Shown one piece after another: positions 32,347-43,439 of a stretch of 64,000 bases of DNA. The translations under genes and the position numbers were made by a program. The notes beneath the pieces are model-generated. The model was not told where the DNA came from. It searched no databases and was given only the letters and a program-made list of their open reading frames with translations. The DNA comes from Rutpela maculata (taxonomy: Eukaryota; Arthropoda; Insecta; Coleoptera; Cerambycidae), in NCBI GenBank assembly GCA_936432065.2, contig OW386292.2, positions 99,591,829 through 99,655,828 of the forward strand. Reading direction: 5' to 3'. The first letter of the stretch is position 1; the number at the start of each line of letters is the position of its first letter.

Positions 32347-33130
32347 AAAAAAAAATGAATAGTATTCGATTTTTCTTTAAATATTAGAACGGAAAATGTC
32401 ATAGACAAGTAGGAATACATCAATTTATAAAAATACTGTAAATAGTTGCTACTTATTTTAATTTGCCAAGTCCGACAGAATATACCGCACAGTGGTCAAT
32501 TTGCCATATTTAGGAGAAAAATATTATTAACGCTTCATTTCTAGCTATATTTTTGTTTAGAAGTATATTTTTGTTTAAATATGTTAAATTTATGATACGA
32601 TGCATAAAAAAATACATACATAAATATATACAGGGTGAGTCAGTAGCATGGGGACAGTCAATATCTCCTCAATTAGAAAAAATGTATCAGATAAATATTG
32701 TGGGAGATAATAGTGTAATATTCAAAAATTAGTTTCAAATCTACAGGGTGTTTCATAGAGTGGTAGCAAGCTAATGTCAGAATTTTTTAAATGGAACACC
32801 CAATAGTAAAATCTGCAAAAGACGCATTTTCGTAAATTTGAGCGTCATTTCATTTTGAATGTTAGTCGAAACCATGTACTAATTTACAGGATTCTCAGAG
32901 TTGAATCTAATTCTACAGGGTGTTCTCCACGATGATTCAAATTTTTACATATTTAAACTGTTGTAATTCAATTTTTTCAAACCAAACACCTTGTATATTT
33001 TTACTTAATATGCCTCTGCAATTAATCACCTAAATGCTGATACTTTATAGTGACAACTTTTTTTCGACGATTTCAAGACGACTTTTGTCCACTACTACTA
33101 AAACTCTTTGACGGTTGACCTACTTTCGAC
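32347..33130. repeat. Interspersed TACAGGGTG-type repeats, no gene
   Basis: tacagggtgagtcagtagca (32632), ctacagggtgtttcat (32741) and ctacagggtgttctcc (32916) punctuate the stretch, with aacaccttgtatattttta (32988) as an inverted partner. This is the usual look of abundant insect DNA-transposon terminal repeats. No ORF supported. Confidence 0.5.
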
Positions 33131-33219
33131 CTAGAAGGCTCACATACATTTTCTTTATTAGTTTCATATTTTAATTCTCCACTTAACCAACCAGAATGTT
33201 TTTTTTAAAACGAAGCCAC

Positions 33220-33450
33220 ATTAAATTTGCAAGACTGCCAGCGTTTAAGTAAATTACATAAGAATAGCTTAATAATTTGAATAAGTTCTTCATTTTCTCC
33301 TAAAAACCCGCGCTAGTCTTCTTTCTCTTGTTCAATATATTCAATTATCCTGTGGACTGTCCTTACGGATGCTCCATCAGCTAACAATTTTTCATTCAGC
33401 AGCAATTCAAACAGGTAATTTCTCTTCACGGAAATGACAACATCTGCAGT
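33220..33450 (-). pseudogene. Unrecognised minus-strand reading, helical
   Basis: Read on the minus strand from 33445: VVISVKRNYLFELLLNEKLL, then ADGASVRTVHRIIEYIEQEK, a stop, then FLGENEELIQIIKLFLCNLL and KRWQSCKFNVASF. The text is protein-like over about 75 residues with one stop, and resembles no family I know. A possible acceptor (ctgcag) lies just upstream on the minus strand. Confidence 0.25.
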
Positions 33451-34215
33451 AAAATTAAATATCTTCTAATAAAAGTATAAGAAAGTAAACTCTCAGTATA
33501 TGTTCCAAAGTACAGAGACTGACCTACGATATACAATAGAAATTTCGGTGAAACTTTGTGAAACTTTTTTTAAAACTCAAATATAAGTGCGCAAATGCAG
33601 GCTTCCGCGAAATAGATCGGTAATACGGTTTTGCCCAAGAGGACACATACCTCGTGACATTTTTTTCGATAGTTAAATGTATTAACAGCACACGACAACA
33701 GTTTTATAATATTGGATACAATAAACAACTTGCTTGGATGAATATTAGCGATCAATTATCTGCCGCGGAACCACCCAATTACTATGTAACGTCACCACCT
33801 TGAACACGTGCGGCATAAACAAAATATTTTTTTGGTTTCTGATGGTCCGGTTATTCAGGTATCGACGTATATATTAATTTTAATTTTTGGATAAATTTTA
33901 TTTTTGTAATACACTCCTCCTAATATTGGCAAATTGACCATAGTGTACCGGCCACTGCTTTCGTCGGTCTTCTGAGACAATGTCAGTTGACTCTGATGTG
34001 GAGACATTACTAGTTTAACGAGGCAAGGTAGATGGAAGTTGCCAAACGTTGCTGAGAGATATATCGAAGAGTCTCTTAATAATAAAAATCTGGCAAACAA
34101 AATGTTCTCAGCAGGAAATACCCACCAGTTCTAATGTTTCTTCAATGGTCAATGACTGTATTAATTATTGTCAAACAAAATTTCTACTGTTGAAAATATT
34201 CAGCTATAATATCCC
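33450..34215. other. No gene seen
   Basis: AT-rich; short ORFs on both strands only, none with a recognisable domain. Confidence 0.35.
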
Positions 34216-34218
34216 TAG

Positions 34219-34356
34219 GACATTGATAATGTACGAGATAATTTTATGACAATCGAAAGCACGTTGCTTGGTAATAGCCCGACGCCGAAGGCGGAGAACT
34301 ATTACCAAGCAACGTGCTTGAGGTTGTCATAAAATTATGAGGAATTTGTCAATGTC
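34219..34356. repeat. Large foldback with GC-rich loop
   Basis: Left arm 34219-34276 and right arm 34299-34356 pair over about 57 bp; the inner 30 bp (agcacgttgcttggtaatag and its complement) is perfect. The 22-base loop, cccgacgccgaaggcggaga plus two bases, can itself form a gccgaaggc mini-hairpin. No coding content. Confidence 0.9.
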
Positions 34357-34878
34357 AAAAGGGATATTCGGTCTGAAAATTTTTTGAAAAAATAAAATCA
34401 AAAAGTCGCAACACTACAAAATATTTTTCTTTGATTAGCGCGTTTTTAGATTGAGAATTGGCATTGCCAAAACGTGGCATTTTGAAATTTATTTGGCAGT
34501 TATTATGAAGTTGTCAAAGTTAAATAACTTTATTGTCACAGTGATTGAAAATTTCCTTGGATGGTGTTATCAGTGTAATGTTAAAATGATTGGATGATTT
34601 GTGTCACATGACAAGAAATAACGAAATTTAATTGGTCGTTAGAACTATTCAACAAAATAACCCTTTTAGTTAAATGTTCCTCCAATGTTCAATAATTGTA
34701 TTAATTGTCAAATAACTGTAAATATAACAAAAAACTAATTTTAGAATGTATTCCACAATGTGCTGATATTGTTAAAAATAAAACTCAATTTTGTTTCTAA
34801 AAAACAAATGTAGTCATTTTTGTAGTCCACAAATATTTGTGAGAAAATAATATTTTCTTACAGTACAAAATAGCTATT

Positions 34879-35006
34879 TATGTAACCAGTTACGAAAGAC
34901 TATTTTGTGTACAAATGGATGTTTGCGGGGCGAGCGAAGCGAGGTCCCACAAAATAACACGAGTTACACAAAATTGTCTTTCGCAGCGTGTTACATACAA
35001 AATGTC
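34879..35006. repeat. Second foldback with a GC-rich gcgaagcg centre
   Basis: tatgtaaccagttacgaaag, then actattttgtgt (34879-34910), pairs imperfectly with acacaaaattgtctttcgca, then gcgtgttacata (34966-34997). The centre holds ggggcgagcgaagcgaggtc. Layout matches the foldback at 34.2 kb: AT arms around a GC core. Confidence 0.75.
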
Positions 35007-35189
35007 TAAAAACTCGTTACACATACATGAAATAGATGTATTTAAAGATCTTAAAAATTAAGTAGTCTTTTTCATAGTTATCTCTGCTGCTATTATTAAT
35101 GTCAAAATCGACAAAGGTTATTTAGCCAAGTTATAATATTATTTAAAAACCTAATTTGATAGCATATATTATTGTATTTTATACAAAAA

Positions 35190-36060
35190 AAATGTCTGAT
35201 TCCGGTTCAGATATACTAAGCGATATAGAGGAGGCTGCAAGAAATGTTTTGTTAACATATTTTGAAGGGAAGAAGAATTTAAAAGCTTGCACTTTATGTA
35301 CTCAGTATTCAATGCTGAGAAGTGAGCCTTCTTTGAAAAAATGCATAGATATAAAGTCTAGTAGCATTTTTAAAGACACATAAACAGACGGATATCATGG
35401 TAAGAAATCAAACGTCTTGTCAGAACCGAATATTTCCAAGTTCTTAATAGAGGCCGATGACTATAATTTTTTAATGGCTAAGGTAAGAAAATATAACTTG
35501 GTACTTGGTTGACAGATTTTAATATTATTATTTTTTATAGGTTGGAATATCCGGACCATTCCGGAAAGCCGAATTAACATTTCTATGCGTTGAGGATATT
35601 GTGGATGAAGGATCTTTACTTTAAAGTTCATATTCCTAAATTCGAGAATTTGTAATTACTATGGGTAATACAGAAGAAATGAATTTCATCGATATTATTG
35701 AAAATATATTAATTTACGCCCATCAAGTATCAAACACAACATATTTTTTTGTTAAATTTACAAATGGAAAATGTTATGCTCAACCAGTTGGAATTAACAC
35801 CATTGGGTTGTTACCAAAAAAAAATTGCTGGACTGCCAAATCCTGTTTCATTCACTGGCCACTGCTTTAGGAGATTTTCTATCACTTTACTAGCAGATTC
35901 TGAGCCAATATTTTGAAAATAAAACAACATGGAGGTTGGAAATCCAACAGTGTGGCAGAGGGTTATGTGGAAAATTCAATAGAAAACAAACAAAAAATTT
36001 CCACTGATATTCTAAGTGAAGCAAGTACGCAGCATAATATTATGGCAAATTTTACAAATA
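35190..36060 (+). pseudogene. Tyrosine recombinase (Crypton-like), nearly full core
   Basis: Reads MSDSGSDILSDIEEAARNVL, CTQYSMLRSEPSLKKCIDIK, KKSNVLSEPNISKFLIEADD, an intron (donor 35483, acceptor 35540), VGISGPFRKAELTFLCVEDI (first catalytic Arg), CYAQPVGINTIGLLPKK, VSFTGHCFRRFSITLLADSE (HxxR, His at 35860), KQHGGWKSNSVAEGYVENS (HGGW, nucleophile Tyr at 35964). All catalytic positions are present across frames. Lesions: stop at 35381, stop near 35624, frameshifts near 35820 and 35890-35913. The first 40 residues are unusually well kept. This is a cut-and-paste recombinase lineage without DDE chemistry. Confidence 0.78.
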
Positions 36061-36118
36061 AAACTTGTTTCTTTTTCTTTTTGAAAGTTGTTTATTTTTC
36101 TTAATTGACGATATAACG

Positions 36119-36175
36119 AACTTTTCTTCATCAGTTAGGTAAAGTTTAACTTTTCATAACTGGTGAAGAAAAGTT
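36119..36175. repeat. 19-bp hairpin
   Basis: aacttttcttcatcagtta (36119-36137) and taactggtgaagaaaagtt (36157-36175) pair at 18 of 19 positions around a 19-base loop. Confidence 0.85.
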
Positions 36176-36179
36176 GGAC

Positions 36180-37195
36180 ATTTTGACACTCACGTCAGTT
36201 TTGAAAGTATCATTTTATATGTCAAAATTAGAAAAAATGATTATTTCTTAACAGTTATATTTCGTTGCCTGGCAACGACTAGATGCAAGGAAATATTTAC
36301 TTTCAGAAATGTCAGTATTTTTAAACGATTTGCGGAAAAGATGCGGAAAAGATGATTCCGATACTGACTTAATAAGGAATATATTTTTAACTATATGTGA
36401 ATCTTAATTATTTTGTTTTAACCGTTTTTCCTGTAAAAGTTTCTCTTTTTTCTCATTTACCAAACTGTTATTTATTTTTACTTTTATATTTCGTGTTACA
36501 GAGTTTTATATTTTGCTGTGTGCAAATGAAAATAATTATAACAAATGCTTTTTTATTTGTTATATCCTCATTCAAACGATATTTAACTGAAGAAATGAGT
36601 GGATAAAACTGTAAAGTCGAAAATTTTGTTGAATTTTCGATATTAACATATTAAATTTGAGCGCAAAACCTTTTATATAAATGAAAACAGTTTTTAAAAA
36701 TTCTAACGTCACCTTCATCAATCCACCTTGAAATTCAAAATAACCGTGACATCCTCTTACAATCGAAATTAGCCAAGATTTGATCAAAGTTTCCCAAAAC
36801 AAGCATGTTCATGAAAATTCAATATTGTTAAATAACTTGTTTATAATACTTGGAATCAAACAAATGAACACTTCCTTTTTTCTTTTTCTGATGAAGATTT
36901 ACGTGGTACATGCAGTTTAAAAAAAATAATAATTTTCGACACAAGTTGGTGTAAAATAAATTTTCAACAGTGGAATATAATCTGACTTAATTTAAATATT
37001 TTTGGCAGTTTAAGATCTGCTAAGAAACCGTATTTTATAAAATTCCAATTTTCACTTGGAATTTTACTATATTTCCACGCATGTACCTCCTTTGAAACTC
37101 AGCTTATTTTATAGAAAATTTCATATAATTTCCAACATTGTTAGTTACTTAGTTAAGTTTTGTCAAGTTTTCCGGTAAATTGACCACAACGTTTT
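36180..37195. other. No gene seen
   Basis: AT-rich; short hydrophobic readings (36397-36606) are low-complexity translations of T runs. Confidence 0.4.
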
Positions 37196-37924
37196 TCCGG
37201 GCGCGGCATAGCTGAGAGTAATTTTGTGTTTTACTTTCAGGCGCTGTATTTCAGATCGTGTTTTCACTTCAATCTGCGTTTGAAATATGGAGGTCAATAT
37301 CTACAATAAATAGATCTTAAATAAAATAATGGAGGTCCTAAGTATGCAAGATAAAGAAAATGTCGATCTTGTAAAGTTTTCTGTGAGAATAAAAAAGGTT
37401 TGCGAAAAGAATCGTGGATTGCTGAAATTGTTCTTCAACCCAAACTGTAGAGTTACTGCTTCAAAGAAAGAATTATATTAATGATAATGATTTTGAGCAA
37501 ACCGACTCCAGCAGATCATCACAATATAAATGAAGCAGCTTTATCTAATTTTTTTACTGATATTATGAAAAGAAACACTACTATAGACATAGTGAGGAAA
37601 AAAAAACAAGAAAATTACATTTCCAGCTAGCAAATCTATATGCATTGCAGGTCTAGAGCTTCTAACTGAAGCAGAGCCTCAGCCCTGAGAGTCTGAATTA
37701 AAACAACCAATAAAAGTATAATCCCAGCTGGCAAATCTGTATCCAGTGCTGATCTGGAGTGTTTAAATTAGAGCTCGATCTCGATCACTACATGCCCTAC
37801 TAAGAAACAATGATGATTATAAAGATGAGAATACGCAGAGCGATAACTCCCATAAAGAAAACGTTGTGAAAGTGGCAATAAAATCTCAGAGTGAGTGATA
37901 TTTTACATAACATGTTGTGAGGTG

Positions 37925-38997
37925 AAGTACGAGGACGGTTTCAGTGGCAACGCCTCAACCACCCTACAATTAACAAACAGGGCAGATTGGAACTTCGCAA
38001 ACGACTGTCTAAACGAGGGCCAAGTAGAATACCATATATACACCCTCGAGATGAAAAAATGCATGCTTTCATCATCCGGGGGTTGTATCACAAAACAGAA
38101 TTGGTAGACCTCAAAGAAGAACTAACAGTAACCCACAAAATCGACATAAAACAACTCTACACCTTAAAAGGAACAAGAAACTCAGTATACATGGGGTTGC
38201 CATACGTCCCGTATTTACGGGACTGTCACCGTATTTTACACTCCTTTCCCGTATATCTGCCCGTCCCGTTTTTGTTTAACTATACTTTTATGTTCCACCA
38301 GTTCCACTATAATCTATAATTTACACTGAGGCAATCCCCCACCCCCATCTTCAACCAATGTCCCGTTTCATTGCTCGTCATTTATGGCAACCCCAAGTAT
38401 ACATGCCTGTCACAAACAGCGGGGTAACGCTTAAATATCTACAAACCAAAATCAGATATCTCGATTATACGTCTATACAATGAGAATGCCACATAAACAA
38501 CAAAGGTGTCATCCAGTGCCATCGGTGCCAACAATGGGGGCACGCAACATCAAACTGCCGTGCGTCTCCCAAGTGCGCCGATGATCACTTTACTAAAGAT
38601 TGTTTAAAAAGCAGAGAAGAGCCTGCAAAATGTATCAACTGCTTAGGTGGTCATCACGCTAATAGTTTAAATTATAGAATTTACAAACAAAAAATGGACT
38701 ATAAACATAAAAACGATGAGAACTCCCCCACCACCCCAGACTAGATATGTAGCAGCCCATTTACTGAAAACAAATGCTTGGACACAAATGCAAGAAAGAC
38801 AACGAATCCCTCAACAAAACCCTGCCCCCCTTTCCATTCCCAAGAGGTCAGCACAACCATCCCAACAAAGCCAATCATCAACGAACTCCGACATGAGGAA
38901 ACTCCGTCTTCTTAAGATGCAAACCGACAAGAATGAACCACTCGAGAGCTGCACGGACTCTTACGATAAGTTTCATGTTGTGACGGACTTTTTCTAA
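37925..38997 (+). pseudogene. LINE ORF1 with PRE_C2HC region and CCHC knuckles
   Basis: After a frameshift near 38020, HPRDEKMHAFIIRGLYHKTE and LVDLKEELTVTHKIDIKQLY match the PRE_C2HC region of jockey-type ORF1. The frame stops at a MITE (38194) and resumes at about 38405. Knuckles follow: CHRCQQWGHATSNC (about 38520), PKCADDHFTKDC and CINCLGGHHAN. The tail is Pro/Gln/Ser-rich. A stop at about 38480 and the loss of one Cys in the second knuckle mark decay. Confidence 0.75.
38194..38395. mobile_element. 202-bp MITE in LINE ORF1 with a 9-10 bp target duplication
   Basis: gggttgccatacgtcccgta starts at 38194 and atttatggcaacccca ends at 38395; TIR gggttgccata. The host sequence agtatacatg is present at 38184-38193 and again at 38396-38405. 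A 9-10 bp duplication fits a Mutator-mobilised element better than a hAT (8 bp). Direct internal repeats of cccgt/acggg strings follow the TIR. Confidence 0.85.
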
Positions 38998-39028
38998 GGT
39001 CTGCCAGCCGCACATAGGTGTATTTGAC

Positions 39029-39854
39029 GGTGAAAGTTGATCAAAATTATTTATCTTTGTTTTTTCATTCTTAACGCCTTTCTTAACTAATTTTAGTTAT
39101 TATTCATTATTTTCAGTGTGTTTTAATTAAAAAAAAAAAACAAAGAAAATGTAGATAAGAAATCTAATTTTATTTTTTCTACTTATTTTGTGTTGTGTTT
39201 TTTCTGAAATTTGGCGAGCTGGAGATTGTATTATTAGGTCGAATAAATGTTGTCTAGTGACCATCTTCGACATCTTAATCGATTCTGAAAAGAAAGAAAC
39301 ATATACGTTGAACTACTAAAAATCATAGAAATTTGATATTTCGGACCTATTTTACAAAAGAAATATTAAAAAACGTTGGATGACTTTTTTCTTTTAGAGA
39401 CAGTTCTACATACATCTTATTTCAAAAACAAATCAGCCTTGGAAAGCTTTGGAAGATAGTTAAAAACCTTTCAGTTTCCAATACATTTTTTTTTAATTTT
39501 TAATTAGTTTGTGTTTAAATTAATAATAAAGTAATCAAAGCATTTACTGACTTAAAAAAACAAATTTTTAAACGGTACATACCTTTTATATTAGAATCCA
39601 GAACAGAAAATTCTACAATCGTACACAAAATTGTCTAAAATTTACAATGAAAGTTCTTTTACACAAGAGTGTAGCAGGTAACAAAACGTGAAACGGTAAA
39701 GTTCCGACTGGGCTCCCAGACAACCTGCCCGTGCATGCTTTGTTTTGTGCCTGATAAATGACGTCATACCTTATGTACTTCACCAACATGTGGTATTTAC
39801 CAAGTGAAACCAAGTTTTAGATTTTCGACTTTTGATCAACTTTCACCATCAATA
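39029..39854. mobile_element. Non-autonomous TIR element between LINE ORF1 and ORF2
   Basis: ttgacggtgaaagttgatca (39029) is matched by the inverted ttgatcaactttcaccatca near 39833-39852; 22 of 23 terminal bases pair. TA dinucleotides lie at both edges (gta|tttgacg, atcaa|tacc), so a TA target is possible. No transposase ORF inside; contains AT-rich sequence and a short GC-rich patch near 39700. Confidence 0.75.
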
Positions 39855-39855
39855 C

Positions 39856-40690
39856 CCCCATGTGCGCCGATGCGTTTTAAATTCAAAATCTCTTCGTGGA
39901 ATGCCAAAATTCCTTTTCTAATAAATTACTTAACGAGGCATAAAATCGACATTATGCTTCTGAATGAAAGAAACTCCACAGACGGGACAAGCTACGCGTC
40001 CGAGGGTATACGACAATACATAAAGATAGGATCGACATCAATAGGGGAGGCGGCGTGGCCGTGCTCCAAAAGTCATACATTGCGCACACGCATCGTACTC
40101 TGTAGAATACTTCCGTGGAGAACGTGTATGTGACGCTAGAAGACGACATGAGTATCATCGCCGCGTATAACCCGCCTTCGAACGGATTCACGGCGGGTTG
40201 CCTTGAGAATTACTGAACGCAAGCCCGCGTTGCCTACTCGCAGGCGACCTTAACGCACGACATCACGCATGGAACTGCCATTGCAATAATACAAACGGCG
40301 ACACGTAACGTCGTGTTGCAGTGTCCGAACGATCCCAACAATCAAAATTTAAACGTTATACAACTATTTTGTTTTATTGCAATTTTATATATGTAATAAA
40401 ATAACAATAAGACAAAATTGTTGTAGAAATGGCAATTATAAAACAAATTGATTTACTGGGATCCCACACATTTTCCGAATAACGGTACAACACCCACCAC
40501 CCTCGACATCGTGGTCAACAAGGATGTTAGAAACTCCACGCCACCTGTGGCGTTGGAGAAGCTCACATCCGACCATAATCAAATCCTTTTAGAATTGGAT
40601 AACATGTCGAGGGAAGACATAACACGAAAAGTCACATCTTATAGAAGCGCCGCGCGCCGATTGGCGTCTATATGTCCTAGTAAGTTTGAA
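39856..40690 (+). pseudogene. LINE ORF2 endonuclease (jockey type)
   Basis: KISSWNAKIPFLINYLTRHK, KIDIMLLNERNS (Glu block), then out of frame RGGGVAVLQKSYIAHTHRTL, MSIIAAYNPPSNGF, a GDLNA-like block (aggcgaccttaacgc, 40243) and HAWNCHCNN. The C-terminal block IYWDPTHFPNNGTTPTTLDI and LTSDHNQILLELDN follows the 105-bp foldback. Frames change near 40020, 40125 and 40215. RT is not found after 40690. Confidence 0.78.
40343..40447. mobile_element. 105-bp foldback inserted in the endonuclease
   Basis: caaaatttaaacgttataca, then actattttgttttattg, is mirrored by aataagacaaaattgttgta and ggcaattataaaacaaattg. The insertion separates two endonuclease blocks that are adjacent in the family. Confidence 0.65.
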
Positions 40691-40977
40691 CGTATTGATA
40701 TATTTATCATAATTATCCATAATATTAGTGTACTTTTTCTTAGTGAATTACTTGTAAACCAAGACCTTGAAGAACATTATTACATATTTTTACCCCCCAG
40801 AGACATCTGTAGGAATTTCCTCTAAGTTCCATGTAGAAGTAACAGAAAACAATTAAGTTAGTTAGTTAGTTTGGCAATCGAACCAAAGATGGCGTGCGGT
40901 GTCAGAATCTGGAAGTTGCAGAGAACTACTAGAAAATTACATAATGAGGATAATATTCTTGAGCTCTCATCTTAAGG

Positions 40978-41030
40978 TATATAAAGGAATGGAGAAGCCG
41001 AGTTAGGACAGTTCAGTTCAGATGGTAAGT
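40978..41030 (+). promoter_or_regulatory. Candidate Pol II core promoter with splice donor
   Basis: TATATAAAG at about 40978-40986, then cagttcagttcag (arthropod initiator TCAGT) at 41009-41021, about 30 bases downstream as in canonical TATA promoters, then gatg|gtaagt at 41022-41029, a consensus splice donor. It lies after the truncated LINE and could belong to an LTR (TG...CA candidates at 40832 and 41158) or a host 5' exon. Inference. Confidence 0.4.
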
Positions 41031-41039
41031 TCAGAAAGA

Positions 41040-42480
41040 TAAAAGAAGTAAGCAAAGTGATCAAAAGTGATTTATTGAATTATAGTACACAGTGTTACAT
41101 TAGTTAAGTACTTATTTGTTGTAATTAGTACGTAATTTAATAAGTGTTTAGTGTTACAGACTGTAATAATTTGTTACAGGTAAAGCAGATTGTGCAGTCA
41201 GAGGCAGAAACCAAGTTACTTTTAGATAATTATGAATGTTACTTAAATGTGAAAAAAATGATGTGGGTCCAAATACATCAGATTTAAAACAATTATTTAT
41301 AATCTGTAGAACTCCACTACTGTGTGAAAATAGGTACAAAACCATAATAAAGAAAAGAAAAACGCCATAGACAATAATAACGAAACGAGATCATCAAGAA
41401 TGAGTAAATTATGAAGATGAACTAAATAAAATTAGTGCTATAAATGATAGTATTCAACCAGAAATGCCTAGAGGAGTAAAGAACTGCGTTGTGAAGAACA
41501 TTTAAGGAGTTCCTGATGAGAATCGTCCTAAAAAACGGAAAAAGGAGAAATCTGTACAAGTATTGCTAGAAATACATAACAAAAAAGAAGTAAGGAACGA
41601 CGAGACAAGGAAAAAAAATTAGGTAATTATGTACTAACTAGTTATGTCAGAATTATATTTTTGCTATATATTTTTGTTTTTTAGGAAATTTGTTTTTGCT
41701 ATCAAACATAAAAATCAAGAAGAATCTCCTAAAAATATTTTGATATACAAGAAATCAAAAACTATTATAAAATAAGTGTAGTGTTCTAAACTAATAGTTA
41801 AGTTATAAATAAATAATAATAAGTCCTAAAACGTGGACACGCGGCCAAGGAACCCACGAGTGGACTATAATAAGGTAACACTAATTAACTATTATGTTAA
41901 ATAAACAATAAAATACAAACATAAAAGTATGCTTATAATTCAGAGAGGCGAGGCGGCAATAAAGCTCATTTGCAAGTTGAAATAAGTAGGGAAGTATGAG
42001 ATTCATTGCCGATTTCGCCGTCTTAAATTGACTATATAATTTTGAATTAATTTTTTTTAATTCGACAGGTCTCTAGAATCTAGAAAACATCAAATCTGCG
42101 CAATGGGATAACGGCCAGGCCATCAGCGAGTTTACAAAAAAACCAAGCTTGAAGTCGTGCTATGGGTAAAAACGCGCTAGGCTCAGTTAAATCTGTTTCT
42201 TTCCAGCATATTATTTGTCCCTTTCTCTTCTCTTCTACCTTGCATTGGCATCGACTCAATATTTTAAAACGCCAGTATTGTATACTAAATCATAGAACGC
42301 ACACATGTGATTTTGATCTTAGGCGATATGTCTTGGCACATCGTCTGGACCATGGGCCGCTTGTTGAGTGGCATCGACGCTCGTCCTCTCGTCTATTGGT
42401 ATTACGTGTAACCCCACAGACGATGCTACGTGTTTCAGTTGTAAAGTTGATGCGTGCTTGCCAAGTCTGTTTACAAATAG
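41040..42480. other. No gene I can name
   Basis: AT-rich. A Lys/Glu-rich reading at 41380-41620 (KKRKKEKSVQVLLEIHNKKE) looks like a basic, coiled exon with stops and is not assignable. 42162-42480 has a 114-codon ORF without domain features. Confidence 0.35.
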
Positions 42481-42489
42481 TTGAAATAA

Positions 42490-42650
42490 CAGCGACTTTG
42501 ATTTAAAGAAATTAATATCAGAAGTCCAGGAGAGACCGGAACTGTGGGACATTAGAGTACCAAAATATTCCGATATAATAAAAAAAAGAGAACTAGTTGG
42601 ACAGTATAATAAATCTAACAGAATTAATCCTTCCTCTGAGGCAGACCAAT
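42490..42650 (+). pseudogene. MADF-domain fragment
   Basis: DFDLKKLISEVQERPELWDI followed by RVPKYSDIIKKRELVGQY matches the N-terminal half of a MADF domain (LI..V..rPeLWd....kYsd...k). The third helix is missing. A MADF C-terminal half occurs at 48.46 kb on the same strand, but whether they were once one gene is unknown. Confidence 0.65.
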
Positions 42651-42934
42651 TCATTTTGCTAGCTGTACTACTGAACTGACATTTTGATGCTTTCCGTACC
42701 AGCTGGTTAAACCGCTTCGCGTGTGTTGTAATAGGCGGTAGCCGGGCAGCTGCAGCGCCGCTCGTCTAAAATGAGTCTGGTGTGTCTTTAGCCTATGGCT
42801 GAGTGAGTGCAGTTCCCTTTGTAGTAGCCCAGATGGTCTTGTTGAAGGCAATGTCATCACAGAGATAAAGTGTCCGTACATATTTAGAGATAAATTAATG
42901 AGTGTTGAATTAAATAATAATCAATAAAAAAACA

Positions 42935-43368
42935 CGAGTATTACCACCAGATACAAGGAAATTTGACCATTTGTGATCGGGAACTGTCATTTATTTATTT
43001 GGACTCCCCGAGAAAATATCCTGGTTGAAGTTATCAAGGAGAATTGGATAGTCAACTTTAGAACTTTTCCAAACATTTTACCTGCAGAAGTACTTGTCCT
43101 ATATAATTTCCAATGCCTTTGACGATGTATAAAACTAAATATATGTTTAAACGAGTATTACCACCAGATACAAGGAAATTTGACCATTTGTGATCGGGAA
43201 CTGTCATTTATTTATTTGGACTCTCCGAGAAAATATACTGGTTGAAGTTATCAAGGAGAATTGGATAGTCAACTTAGAACTTTTCCAAACATTTTACCTG
43301 TAGGGGTACTTATCCTATATAATTTCCAATGCTTTTGATAATGTATAAAACTAAATATATGCTTAAGT
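42935..43368. repeat. 217-bp tandem duplication
   Basis: Two copies, 42935-43151 and 43152-43368, about 95% identical (cgagtattaccaccagatac at each start). They lie just before a retroviral-type PBS, so they are probably part of an LTR. Confidence 0.92.
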
Positions 43369-43385
43369 TGTAACAAAGCACATTT

Positions 43386-43403
43386 TGGCGCCCAATCAAT
43401 TTA
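43386..43403 (+). promoter_or_regulatory. PBS-like TGGCGCCCA after an LTR edge
   Basis: aagcaca, ttt, then tggcgcccaatcaattta: the same CA-end, three-base spacer and TGGCGCCC arrangement as the intact gypsy element on the other strand. The piggyBac element is inserted 15 bp further on. Confidence 0.6.
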
Positions 43404-43439
43404 TTATAATTATATTATTTAACCCCTTCCACTCCATTG

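Larger units (their letters stand above)
37200..40700 (+). mobile_element. Jockey-like LINE with three nested insertions
   Basis: 5' flank with a GC-rich leader (cgggcgcggcatagctgaga, 37199), ORF1 (37900-38995, possible start near 37329), then the endonuclease part of ORF2 (39856-40690). RT is missing. Nested inside are a short MITE (38194-38395), an approximately 826-bp TIR element between ORF1 and ORF2 (39029-39854) and a 105-bp foldback in the endonuclease (40343-40447). Removing these by eye brings adjacent protein blocks together, which supports the order of events. Confidence 0.78.

Noticed and set aside
42319..42654. 111-codon minus-strand ORF
   Set aside because: The plus strand at 42490-42600 encodes a recognisable MADF fragment; the minus reading has no features.
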